Source of the DNA: Pyrrhosoma nymphula | Lineage: Eukaryota > Arthropoda > Insecta > Odonata > Coenagrionidae | DNA length: 64,000 bases | NCBI GenBank assembly: GCA_963573305.1 | Contig: OY754339.1 | Location: 71,595,376 to 71,659,375, forward strand | Direction of reading: 5' to 3' | Part shown: piece after piece, positions 33,261 through 43,320 of the stretch | How positions within the stretch are numbered: position 1 is the stretch's first letter | Layout: each line of letters starts with the position of its first letter | Position numbers and translations under genes: made by a program | The notes under the pieces: model-generated | Databases searched by the model: none | The model's input: only the letters and a program-made list of their open reading frames with translations | What the model was told of the DNA's origin: nothing

Positions 33261-35257
33261 TCTTTTTATTTTGTCACAATAAAAATGGATTCAAGTTTTA
33301 TTTTTAAGCGTAGTAGATCTAAGAAGCATGGAATGAATAGACCGTAATTTACGACAAAAATTTATTCTGTATTAAATTCTCCGTAATAATTATGTGTTCA
33401 TATCAGCGACTTAAACTTGACTGATTCGTTTGACGCCATACGCTGAAATCGCCCTCACAGCCGAAGGTGTTTTTCGTTTTATGGTGAGAAATAAATTTAT
33501 TTTTTGTATTCGTCGAGAAATCATATGCACTAAATACCGTTACAACTCGGACGCGATTGTTGAGTTAGAACTTAGTTATTAAAAAAATAATAACTATCTC
33601 CCTGCCACGCACAGCCGTAGTATATCCTATTTCAAATGGCTTCTATTATTTGGTAAAATCTCGAAAAATCATGCAAAGAGTGGCTGATGTTTTGGTATTG
33701 CTAGAACGATGAAATCTTTTCATTAATTATGCGACCGAATCCATTGATTTTAAAGTGTAATAATATCTCGCTCAAGTTACCCTAATCCTGCTCAGGGAGA
33801 TCTAGTGAGCATTAGCACTTTAGGCTAGCATTCTCATAATAATATGTTCATAAAGCATAAGAACGGAAGTATTAAAATTAATGTATACCTTGTCGGTTCT
33901 CGTAATCTTCTTGCTGTTGTGATAAGCTGTATAGATGGTCTAAGCACTTTATAATCAGCTTGATGAATAACGTGATGAATGGTGGGAAAAATAAGGGGTG
34001 GCTCCGATCTCATATCTGCTGGAAGGATGGTGTGATTCTTTGGAGTTAGGGGAAATAACAACCGCAAAAATAAAATTTTGGAACACTCAAGGATGCCGTT
34101 CAAATTATTGCATAGTTTTTTAGAGGTAACTTGCTACGTATGGTCTGTTAACTGAAGTGAAGGTTAGACCCATAAGCACACCGTTCCTTATTTAGTGATT
34201 CAAACGATTATCTTTGACAGTATTTGTGAAAGCAAGCCACAACTAATTATTATTCAAATATCTGTGCTTGACTATAGTAATATTTTGTATAGAAATTCAT
34301 AATATGAGGGCGCCGTAGTAATTATGGATGCGAATATATATGAGAAATCAGATAGGATATATGAGCCTAAAATACTCAAATAAATGTATTTTTCTAAGGC
34401 CTTAAAAAAGTAGGTACATAAGCCAATTTATCTAAAGTTATTACACCATTTGACTCTTACGCGTGTATTATAAGAATTTCCCATAATTGATGATCACACG
34501 CCTGGTGTCAATTATCAGGAAAAACTTCAATTCGAAGGCCAACTGGTTGGAGAAACTGGAGAGCAAGAGCAGTTCTCATTCAAAGAACCTCATCAAAGGT
34601 ATCGTAAGTCCTCATTAAAAGTTCACCCAATTTTTACTTGAGCAGTAGCTGACATCCTCACAAACCTTTGAAAGAAATCCAATCCTAGGAAATGATTGAG
34701 GTGTTAAAAAATTAAGGAACAAGAGTATCGTTCTCCAGAGGACTGCAACTAGCTGGGGGCGGCGCCATCCTTCGGGTGCCCTTGAGAAAGGTCCTCGGGT
34801 GAAGGGAACGTTGGAGAAGGAGGGGGTAGAATCTTCCGTCGAAGGAGTGGAAATAAGGTTTATTTTATTAGAGTGCTTTTTTGCGGATTCCGGGAAGGGT
34901 TACATTTCTCGCCTGCGTGCAGGTCGTCAAGGGAATTGAACTTTTTCACGAATGCAGTGCTGAGAAGGAGACGCATTGATAGAGCTGGAGACGTCAATAG
35001 CGAAAAGGTTCGCGTCTCCTTCAATGGCACACGTGCCGAGATCAAGAAAAGTCAGTGCCTGGGCGTCGGGATCTTCAATAAGGACACGAGTGCGCGAGAG
35101 GAGATTCGCCATTTTTCCACCCCTTCTCCTACTCCTACATATCTCCCTCTCCCATCTTCTGCTTTCCCCGCTCCATCCATCCCGTCTATGCTTGCATCTT
35201 GCCTCGCAGCCTGCGCTTACATACTTGATCGCATCGAACGACGAAAAGAGAGCTCAA
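33261..35257. other. No recognised gene; GC-richer segment at 34740-35250
   Basis: The segment at 34740-35250 is richer in GC and CpG and open in several frames on both strands (61 to 187 codons). The longest frame, 34873-35436, runs on through the inverted end of the piggyBac element, which argues against a real exon. A host promoter or first exon here is possible but unsupported. Confidence 0.4.
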
Positions 35258-37387
35258 CCCTCCAGCGGGCGCGCTGTGGCACAAAGTGCAACATTTTGCC
35301 GTTTCGTTGTCACGTTATCAATAGTGGAACGTCAGTGACTCAAACGCATCTATTATTACTTCTTTGTATCACTATAAAGATATTTGCAAGTACTTATAGC
35401 GCAAGGCTTCGCGTATTTCGTAATAAAACGAATTAGTAGCTCAATAAGTCCTCCTTGTTGTACTCTGTGCAAGGAGCGCCTGGTCATGAAATTGAATCCC
35501 ATAGGGGCACTTATTGATGAACATTGATTCTTTGCATAATATGTAGTGTGATGAGAGTAGGTAGAAACATAAGAACTTGCACCATCCCTCATCTGAATCA
35601 GGTTGAGCTAACAGCTAAACGTATGGTGTGTAGAAGCAGCTGAATACGGAGATATAAACCTTTGTAAATTGACCATTGAGATTCTCTCCAACGCGAGCCC
35701 TATGATGTATATTTTTGGAATAATTTCCATTGAACATTTTGTTGTCCTTTCTTTTTATGGGTTTTCAATGAACTGGAATAATTCTGAAGGTAATTATCAT
35801 ACTGCTTTGGGCATGAAGATTTATTACGGAAGAAGACAATCCGAGGGTACTTCAAGATTTGTCAGATGAGGAACAGGAAGTCGGCATTGAGGAAAGTGTT
35901 GATACGGATGAGGAGGAAAATATTTCCCTTGGTGATCACGGCAGAGACTCTGATTATACTACGTCTAATAGTGACAAAGAAGAACCTACTATCGCTGAAT
36001 ATTGTGATATTGATGGAAAGAAAAATATTTTTTTTTGATAAGTTGATAAATCTTGCATGTGAAAAAAAACTTCTTTTTCCGGTGCTACAAAGATCAAGCG
36101 CAAAAAATTATAAATTTACTCCATATTTGTGCATGAAATACCCCTGATGAGGCTGCGTCTTTTCTAAAATTTATAGATATCAACATGATTGATGTAATTG
36201 TGATGCAAGCAAACATTTACATTCAAACTAAATTTGTTGATATCCACTATTCAAGGGACAGGGATTGTAAGGAACAACAAGAGCAGAACTTTTGGCTGTG
36301 TTGAGCATACTTTTTCTAATTGGGATTAAAAAATGATCATCATTCAAATGCTTTAGAATTGTGGAGTGTTGAAGGATCAGGAATGCAAATTCTAAGGGTT
36401 GCTATGAGTTACAAGCGATTTTTGATTAGTTTGCGAGCAGTACGATTTGACGATAGGTCAAGTACAAGTTGCGAAAACAAGCAGAAAAATTAGCTGCAAT
36501 TCGGAGAATAAAAGATTCTTTCATAGGAAATTGACAAAAAACATCTAATAAGAAAGAACAAAGTGGTGTTGTTGCCTTCAACAATGCATAATGAGATTAC
36601 AGATGAAGGATCAAATAAACCATGTAGATATTATATTAAATTATAACGCAACAAAAACAGGTGTTGACTCAGTTGACCAAATATGTCGTTTGTATTCTGT
36701 ACCCAGAATTACGAAAAGGTGGCCAATAGTTTTATTTATAGATTTCTGGACACCGCGGGAATCAATGCTCATATATTATATAGGGGAAAAAATCCAACAG
36801 ATAAAAACTGCAGGAGAACATTCCTGAAAGCTTTATTGTACTCATTGATGATCGCACACTTGAAAAACAGAGCAAACTTATTGTCTCTACCAGGTGACAT
36901 TAAAATGTTCATGTTAAGTTATCGAGATGAAGACTTGCAAGTTGAAGAAGTGAGCGAGAAAGCAAGTAAGAAATGCGAGAAGTGCGTATTGTGTGGCCGT
37001 GCAAAGAACATATCAACGACAATAAATTGTGGAAACTGCAATAACTTTTCTTGCCCAAAGCACTTTAAAAAACAGTAGCTACGTGTAAAAGGTGTTCATA
37101 AATGACGTGGCAAAACCTTAAGTGATACAAACTGTCTAACATTCTAATTACGTTTTTGGCATTGCTTTAAAGTAAAAAATTATAATAACAAATGTTTTGA
37201 ATGGTAAAAGCGTTTGAAAAATATATATTTTATGTGTAAACTATCGAAAATTCTATTAATAAAACAAGGAAAGGAATGTGCGCTTCTTAATTCCAGTTTT
37301 TGTTATTAATATCAGCGGAAAACCAAGTGTAGCACTGAGTGCCACGCGTGCTTAGCACGCTAGTGTCAGAGAATGCCTGCTGGAGGG
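35258..37387 (+). mobile_element. piggyBac-family element with both inverted ends
   Basis: The left end reads CCCTCCAGCGGGC from 35258. The right end, on the minus strand, reads CCCTCCAGCAGGC from 37387, with one mismatch in 13. It is flanked on the right by TTAA (37388-37391) and on the left by TCAA (35254-35257), one change from the TTAA target of this family. Further in, both ends share a GTGGCAC-(2 bases)-AGTGC-ACA phrase. The right end has an extra 24 bases or so that include the palindrome GCGTGCTAAGCACGC. Total length is 2,130 bp, on the short side for a complete piggyBac. Confidence 0.8.
35815..37078 (+). pseudogene. piggyBac transposase, broken, central core deleted
   Basis: piggyBac transposase cuts and pastes at TTAA. 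The acidic N-terminus ITEEDNPRVLQDLSDEEQEV is at about 35822. After shifts, YSRDRD (36250) and GSGMQILRVAMSYKRFLI, then LRAVRFDDRS (36430) match the first DDE-domain segments. The frame then jumps to TMHNEITDEGSNKPCRYYIK and GVDSVDQICRLYSV near 36660, where the third catalytic aspartate is coded at 36666-36668. Then TKRWP and, after a shift, LDTAGINAHILY follow. The end keeps the cysteine-rich domain KCEKCVLCGR, INCGNCNNFSCPKHF (36967-37070). The region with the first two catalytic aspartates is deleted, so it is dead. Confidence 0.85.
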
Positions 37388-38297
37388 TTAATTAAAGGAA
37401 TAGAAGACTCCTGGGAGAAGATTCTCCTTCCCCACCTCCATCTTATCCATCGCCAACGTCTCCATAACTCCCGCCTCCATACACGCCTCACCAATTTCCA
37501 TCCAATTCTTCTTTGTATTTCTGAAGGCTCCGTCTCATCACTGCCGCTGTCTACGTCTATGTACTACCCTGCAAGCCCCCGTGGGGGCGTGTAGCATGGG
37601 CGTTAGGAGACCAGCCACAATAGGATAGAATAGATAGGGGAGTAGAATGAAAGATGTTTCGGGAAGAATATTCGTAACTTCTGGAAAATGTTGGGATTTT
37701 AAGACTTTTTTCTCACATGGACATGTGGTCGCAAATCCTTAATTACCGAGATATGGCAACACAAAAATTTTCTCAGAAGGACTTTGCAGTTACCATGAAA
37801 ACGCCAAGGAGCGATGGCGAACACTAATGGAAAATAAGTAAAGCTTTAGTGAGTTGTTTATATGACTTGTATCTTTCTTTTTATGCCTGTAATTCATGGT
37901 AATTGCTTCCAATTTCAACATGGTCAACGAAGTTGTCTAAATTTTTCTTCTTAAAAATAACTTTTTTGAAATACTAAATTTTTTACTTTCGTTAACCCAC
38001 AACAAGGCCTCCGTACAGATTTTTATGGTTTATTATTCTTTTTGATGCATGTAAAATAAAAAAAATTTGCTTACATTGATGAATTTAGAAGTCTTGTTCG
38101 GTAAATTAATGCCAGTTCCTTGCATGGGATAGAGGCGTCCATCAATTTGCTAGTGTAACGGCATCGTATAAGATGCCATGTCTCCACCGAAAACGTAGAA
38201 AAAAAAAAATAATGCACCTAATTAAGTAATAAAATAAATTTTTCCAATTATTTTTTTTCTAATACGTTTTCCAAATTTCTCAAAATAAAAAGTATGC
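37388..38297. other. No recognised gene; contains a scrap of dispersed repeat P
   Basis: Only the repeat scrap at 37553-37608 is recognised. The sequence up to the LINE insertion site is AT-rich. Confidence 0.4.
37553..37608 (+). repeat. Dispersed repeat P, short copy
   Basis: CTACGTCTATGTACTACCCT followed by GCAAGCCCCCGTGGGGGCG and TGTAGCATGGG is a scrap of the repeat seen in longer form at 41705 and 44284 (CTACGTCTACAT, CCTGAAAGCCACCTTAAGGG, TGTGTAGCAGGG). Confidence 0.6.
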
Positions 38298-38310
38298 ATT
38301 TGGTTTTAAA

Positions 38311-38609
38311 TAGACTGGGAAGTCGATAAACATCCCTGGTGGTGGACAACAGCAGCCACCAGTACTGGCATGGGGCCGAAGATGGTATGAGTCGGTAGGG
38401 CCCATGGCCAGACATCATCTGGCGGAGCTGAAGGGCAGCGGTACGGCAGATGAACTGTGGGGGCAGACAGGGCTCCAAGTCATGGCAAAGACAGCCTGTC
38501 TAGGAGAAGAAAACTCCGAAATCAAAGTACCCGGTCCTCCAGGTTGGGGGTTTAGCATAGGGTTAACAACCCTATCTTAGAAAGCAACCATGTTACGGAT
38601 TCAGAATAT
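38311..38609 (+). promoter_or_regulatory. 5' UTR of the RTE-like LINE, likely carrying its internal promoter
   Basis: These 299 bases lie between the left target duplication and the start codon and are richer in GC than their surroundings. The reading frame is open upstream only back to a stop at 38553-38555, so the first in-frame ATG at 38610 is the natural start. Autonomous LINEs usually carry an internal Pol II promoter here. No box is identifiable by eye. Confidence 0.45.
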
Positions 38610-41600
38610 ATGCCTCGGAATAGGACTGGAATTAAGGAACAGACCCGGCGAACGAACGGACTGAGTAAGGTTAAAGGAAACATATATCTAGCCACATGGA
38701 ATGTACAAACTATGAGAAAGCCAGGTGCATTAAGACAGTTGAAAAACGAACTAGTAAAATACAGAATAAAAATTGCAGCTTTGCAGGAAATGAGATGGTC
38801 AGGAAATGGAATAATGCAATCGGGGGATCACATCGTCTTATACAGTGGAGGAAACAATGGAAGGAATGGAACAGGTTTCATCATAGAAAACTGTGTTAAA
38901 CCTACCATCTTAAAATTCAATCCTGTTAACGATCGAATTTGCTCCCTTCGATTAAAAGCTAGGTTTTTCAACATAACAATATTTTCTGTATATGCACCTA
39001 CAGATGACACTGAGGAGGATGTTAAAGATGAATTTTATAGTAAACTAGAGGAGGAATATGGAAAAGTATCTAATCATGATGTCAAAATAATTTGTGGAGA
39101 CTTAAATGCCAAGATTGGCAGGGAAGAGCAATTCAGAGAAACAATAGGGAAAGAAAGTCTTCATCTACAAAGCAACAATAATGGATGGCGTGTTATCGAC
39201 TTTGCCACAAGCAATAACATGGTAGTTAGGAGTACTTGGCTGCAGAGAAAAGATATTAATAAAGCCACATGGTGCTCGCCAGATGGCAAAACATGCAACC
39301 AGATTGACCACGTACTCATAGAGAAAAGACACGCAACGGACATACTTGAAGTGAGCAGTTGCAGAGGTGCCGACTGGGACTCAGACCACTACTTAGTAAG
39401 AATAAAGTATAGGCAAAAGATTGATGTAGCTAGAACAAACAAGAGAACCATGAATGAGAGATATGATGTTGAAAAATTAATCAAAGATGAAGATAAGAAA
39501 GAAGAGTACCAAATAAAAATAGCCACTAGTCTTCAGGAAAACAAGAAAGAGTGGGAAGGAAGTGATCTAGAAGGAAAATGGAATGTTATGAAAAAAGCGA
39601 TAAGAAAAACAGCTAAGGAAGTAGTTGGTTACATTCAAAGAAAAAAAAGGGAAGAGTGGTATGACAACGATTGTGCATTAGCAATTGAAGAACGAAACCT
39701 AGCCAGAAAGAAAATGCTACAAAAAAGAACAAGACAAACAGTCAATGACTACAGGCAAAAAAGGAGGATTGCATCTAGAGAATGCAGAAGGAAGAAAAGA
39801 ATATTCGAGAAACAAAAAATCACAGAACTAGAAAATATGAGAGATAAAAGAGAAATAAGGAAATTTTATCAGAGAGTGAAAGAAACAAAAAAGGGTTTTG
39901 AGCCTAACTCTGTTTTCTGCAAAGACTTAGATGGAAATCTCATAGGAGACAAAAAGAACATATTAGCCAGATGGCGAGACCATTTTGAACAGCAGTTAAA
40001 CAGGAATGAAAGCGATGTATTAACACAAGTGAATGTAAATGAAAAAGGAATTGCGGACTTAGAAGAAGACTATGATAAAAGTGAAATTACCCGGAGCCCA
40101 AGTATGGAGGAAGTCATAAAAGCAATTAAAAAACTGAAAAATAACAAGGCTCCAGGGGAGGATAGTATAACTGCTGAAATGGTCAAAAATGGCGGATCAG
40201 CTGTAGAACAACATATGCATGAGATTATTAAAATTATATGGAAAGAAGAGAAAATGCCTGAAGACTGGAACATGGGAATCATACATCCTGTCCACAAGAA
40301 AGGTGATAAATCTAAATGTGAGAACTACAGGCCAATAACACTACTTAGTATAGCATACAAAATTTTTAGCAATATTCTAGCTTCAAGACTCGAACCGTTC
40401 ATTGAACAAAAAGTTGGAGATTATCAATGTGGTTTTCGGAAGAATCGTTCTACCACTGATCAGATTTTTATTATGAGACAAATATACGAGAAGTGTTATG
40501 AACACAACATAGAAGTACATAGCCTATTTATAGATTACAAGCAAGCTTTTGATTCTGTCAAAAGGAGTGCACTATATGACGTCATGGAAGAATTTAACAT
40601 CCCCTCTAAATTAATAAAACTCATTAAAATGACACTAGACAATACTAAAAGCAAAGTTAAAGTGAATGGAGAACTATCATCTCAGTTTGAAGTCAAAAGA
40701 GGAGTCAAACAAGGAGATGCATTATCATCAATGTTATTCATATTGGCTTTGGAGAAAGCAATGAGACAGCTCCCAATAAATCCTGGAGGAACAATAATGA
40801 ACCGACAAACCCAATGTGTTGCCTATGCTGATGACCTGGCTGTAGTCTCAAGAAACAAACACTCAATGGAAGAGATTTTTATTTCTATTGAAGCCGCATC
40901 AGAAACACTGGGATTAAAAATTAATGAAGACAAAACAAAATATCTGAAAATGGAAAGAAATAAAAAAAAAACTAGAGAACCAACAATAAAAATCAACAAT
41001 AAACATTTTCAAAGAGTGGAAAGCTTCAGATATCTGGGATCCTTGCTAACAGCAAAAAATCAGATTTCCCTTGAAATTCAAGACAGGTTACACATAGGTA
41101 ATAAATGCTATTATGCACTGCAGCCTATTTTCAGGTCAAGAAATATTTCAAGAAACACCAAAACAATCATATACAAGACAGTGCTAAGACCTGTTGTCCT
41201 CTATGCCTCTGAAACATGGACACTAACAGTTACACAAGAAGATATAATCAAAAGATGGGAAAGAAAGATTCTCAGAAGAATATACGGTGCTGTGATAGAT
41301 GCAGGAATATGGAGAATAAGAACAAATGCTGAAGTCTATGAACAATACGGTGAACCAGACATCATATCAGTTATAAAACAAGGAAGACTTCGTTGGGCTG
41401 GCCATGTGCAACGCATGGAGGAAAGCAGGGCAGCCAAAAAGGTCTTCAATGGCACTCCAGGAGGGAGGAGAAGAAGAGGAAGACCACGAAAGCGGTGGCT
41501 TGACGATATAGAGACAGACCTGAGAAAACTGGGAGTCAAGAGATGGAGGCGTGTTGCAGAGGATAAAGAAGAATGGGGGCAGATAATTCTGAAGGCCAGA

Positions 41601-41618
41601 GCCCTACATGGGCTGTAG
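38610..41618 (+). CDS. RTE-like LINE polyprotein: AP endonuclease and reverse transcriptase, 1,002 residues
   Basis: The protein nicks chromosomal DNA and copies the element's RNA onto the nick. Residues 25-265 form the endonuclease, with all expected motifs: TWNVQTM (N31), LQEMRW (E60), YAPTDD (Y128), GDLNAKIG (D164, N166), QIDHVLI (D233) and DSDH (D258, H260). A charged linker rich in K, R and E follows (about 270-450). The RT runs from about 500 to 800: NKAPGEDSI, a KKGDKSKCENYRPITLLS segment, GFRKNRSTTDQI, FIDYKQAFDSV (D642), GVKQGDALSSMLF, AYADDLAVV (Y739, D741, D742), LGLKINEDKTKYL and the FRYLGS box. The C-terminal domain has ETWTL, ERKILRRIYGAV, LRWAGHVQRM and RRRGRPRKRWLDDIETDL. The length is usual for RTE and there is no RNase H. 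No frame break is seen and every catalytic residue is present. The sense strand is A-rich. Confidence 0.95.
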   Translation: MPRNRTGIKEQTRRTNGLSKVKGNIYLATWNVQTMRKPGALRQLKNELVKYRIKIAALQEMRWSGNGIMQSGDHIVLYSGGNNGRNGTGFIIENCVKPTILKFNPVNDRICSLRLKARFFNITIFSVYAPTDDTEEDVKDEFYSKLEEEYGKVSNHDVKIICGDLNAKIGREEQFRETIGKESLHLQSNNNGWRVIDFATSNNMVVRSTWLQRKDINKATWCSPDGKTCNQIDHVLIEKRHATDILEVSSCRGADWDSDHYLVRIKYRQKIDVARTNKRTMNERYDVEKLIKDEDKKEEYQIKIATSLQENKKEWEGSDLEGKWNVMKKAIRKTAKEVVGYIQRKKREEWYDNDCALAIEERNLARKKMLQKRTRQTVNDYRQKRRIASRECRRKKRIFEKQKITELENMRDKREIRKFYQRVKETKKGFEPNSVFCKDLDGNLIGDKKNILARWRDHFEQQLNRNESDVLTQVNVNEKGIADLEEDYDKSEITRSPSMEEVIKAIKKLKNNKAPGEDSITAEMVKNGGSAVEQHMHEIIKIIWKEEKMPEDWNMGIIHPVHKKGDKSKCENYRPITLLSIAYKIFSNILASRLEPFIEQKVGDYQCGFRKNRSTTDQIFIMRQIYEKCYEHNIEVHSLFIDYKQAFDSVKRSALYDVMEEFNIPSKLIKLIKMTLDNTKSKVKVNGELSSQFEVKRGVKQGDALSSMLFILALEKAMRQLPINPGGTIMNRQTQCVAYADDLAVVSRNKHSMEEIFISIEAASETLGLKINEDKTKYLKMERNKKKTREPTIKINNKHFQRVESFRYLGSLLTAKNQISLEIQDRLHIGNKCYYALQPIFRSRNISRNTKTIIYKTVLRPVVLYASETWTLTVTQEDIIKRWERKILRRIYGAVIDAGIWRIRTNAEVYEQYGEPDIISVIKQGRLRWAGHVQRMEESRAAKKVFNGTPGGRRRRGRPRKRWLDDIETDLRKLGVKRWRRVAEDKEEWGQIILKARALHGL

Positions 41619-41704
41619 CGCCAATAATGATGATGATGATTTGGTTTTAAAGTTGATTCCAATAATATCGCGGAGAAAGTGACTAAAAATAGACAATTTT
41701 CAAC

Positions 41705-42150
41705 GGAACAGTGCATCTACGTCTACATTTAACCCTGAAAGCCACCTTAAGGGTGTGTAGCAGGGGGTGAGTCATCACCATCATGCACTACACTACTCCT
41801 TACTGAGGTTAATTAAACTGCGACGATTATCAAAAACCTGCTAAGACCTGTCAGGGTGTGAAATTTCACCAGCATGCACTGCACGATAAGGATGCTACCT
41901 ATGTAATAGAGAAGGCATTAGTGTATTGTTCTGCAACGTAAATGCATAGACGAGATTTATGTGGAAAGTACTAGAGACGTGCTGTTAGTACTACGTTGAA
42001 AGTTAAAAGACAAGCATCGGGGAAGAAATACACTTCTTAACTCTCCGGTTAAGCAGTTGGTAATGGGGAGTGATACGGAAACCAAATAATTTACACGTTT
42101 TGCAATGATCCATAATCTTTAGAATTAGTCAATTTTCAACTACTGGTTTC
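41705..42150 (+). repeat. Dispersed repeat P, long copy 1
   Basis: The copy begins CATCTACGTCTACATTTAA, continues CCTGAAAGCCACCTTAAGGG and TGTGTAGCAGGG, and aligns over its length with 44284-44665 in the same orientation. Other shared blocks are TTAATTAAACTGCGAC/TTAATAAAACTACGAC, CAAAAACCTGC, TGGGGAGTGATACGGAAACC/TGGGGAGTCATATGAAAACC, AGAATTAGTCA/GAAATTAGTCA, and TGGTTTCCGCAT/TGGTTTCATAGA. It has no reading frame and no obvious inverted ends. CATCTACATCTAC-type heads of this sort are common in arthropod genomes; the class is unclear. Confidence 0.75.
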
Positions 42151-43265
42151 CGCATACACCTGGAGCAAAATTCAGCCTGGACCAGGAAATGGAACTAAGG
42201 ATCTTTTGCATGCCGAATGACTGGTTAGATCAACACACTGCCCAGACTTCCTTGTATCCGAACGGGCCATGTTTCATTCAAAAAAGGACGGTTGAGAAAG
42301 AGCATATTAAACGAATATTTTAAAATTGATGACGTGTTCTTATGAAAAAATGACGGCTGGGTGCAAACTCACTTGTCGATAACAGCGTACAAATTAGTGT
42401 CACTTGACGTAAAATCTCGCGAGGAGTTCACGGGCGAATTCATTTGAAAGCGTTGATATTACATTATTGTATTTGTATTATAATAAATCCTCGAAGAAGA
42501 GTGAATTCGCGAAGGTCAAAAAGTGATTTGAAATCCCGAATTAGAGAAATATTGAAAAAAGTTTGTACATACTCGGGAAAGTATCTGAATAACTCCAAAA
42601 CAAGAAAGTGACTGTCTTCAGAAAGAGGTTGCGGGGCGAAAGAGCTTAATTTGTGAATGTCAAAGGAGCTCATGATGTCATCCGAGGAACGTTCCAGAAA
42701 ATTTCGGGAGTGACATAAACAAGCAAATCTCCGACTTACATTAAGAGGTTTCGCGTAATGAATCCCTACACAATTGTCGTGGACAGTAACTCTTAGTAAA
42801 TTAATTTTCTCGTGGAAACTTTTACAAACTACAGAAATACAAAAATCTTCACGACCCGGTTTTCCGTGCTTTAGCCCCATCATAAGGTGCTTTAAACGTA
42901 CAAGAGTTCCCTTGTATGCTAAACGGTAAGTGTGAGGGAGGTAAGGGAAAGGAAAGAAATAATTGTATGAGGAGGAGTGGAGAAATACATCTTAACCACA
43001 GCCGAGAGGTGGATGTGGAAATCGGCGGGGATCAGACACTAATGAAGGAGATTAATTCCAGGGCCATGCCTTCTTTTTGAAATATCGAGCTGCAAAAGCA
43101 TTGAGATCACTAAGCCACTGGTAAAATGAAACATTTAGGCTTAAAAAGCACTCTGGTGGTCACTGGAAAAAATTTCAGAAGAGCGTTTTTTATTACTACC
43201 TGTGTGTCCTAGATATTTGACCAAATCTCGTTCGATAGATTGGTACTCGTTCGATACATATGAAC
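42151..43265. other. Unassigned; tRNA-like SINE scrap at 42190-42250 and PLE-end relic at 42859
   Basis: On the minus strand, 42243-42180 reads GTGTTGATCTAACCAGTCAT and, further on, a GTTCCATTTCC phrase, a decayed SINE-like A box and B box. A 139-codon frame on the minus strand (42883-42464) starts inside the hammerhead-like relic and shows no protein motif. It is probably the noncoding end of a PLE that happens to be open. Confidence 0.35.
42859..42886 (-). ncRNA. Very decayed hammerhead-like motif
   Basis: Minus strand: CTTATGA, T, GGGGCTAAAGCACG, GAAAAC. The order and spacing agree with the other motifs but one core base is changed and helix II is no longer well paired. Confidence 0.3.
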
Positions 43266-43320
43266 GTGGTACTCTGAAAGCCTCCTCAAGGGATTGTGGG
43301 AGGGATAAATCTACACTATG
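43266..43320 (+). repeat. Dispersed repeat P, short decayed copy
   Basis: GTGGTACTCTGAAAGCCTCC followed by TCAAGGGATTGTGGGAGGGA matches the head of repeat P (CCTGAAAGCCACCTTAAGGG, TGTGTAGCAGGG) with several changes. Confidence 0.45.

Larger units (their letters stand above)
38298..41651 (+). mobile_element. Full-length RTE-like LINE with 13-bp target duplication
   Basis: ATTTGGTTTTAAA at 38298-38310 is repeated exactly at 41639-41651, so the element is 38311-41638, about 3.33 kb, the usual size for RTE elements. A 5' UTR of about 300 bp precedes one open reading frame. Only 20 bases follow the stop codon, ending in ATGATGATGATG, the very short triplet-repeat 3' end typical of the RTE clade. 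The first two bases of the right repeat could also belong to the triplet tail, so the duplication is 11 to 13 bp. Intact frame, complete ends and a perfect duplication all say the insertion is recent, and the element may still be able to move. Confidence 0.93.

Noticed and set aside
34873..35436. 187-codon open frame on the plus strand
   Set aside because: It runs through the left inverted end of the piggyBac element, overlaps open frames in other phases of the same GC-rich segment, and has no recognisable domain.
41336..41716. 126-codon frame antisense to the LINE C-terminus
   Set aside because: Shadow of the intact LINE gene.
42464..42883. 139-codon open frame on the minus strand
   Set aside because: It starts inside a hammerhead-like relic and shows no protein motif; more likely a noncoding element end that happens to be open.
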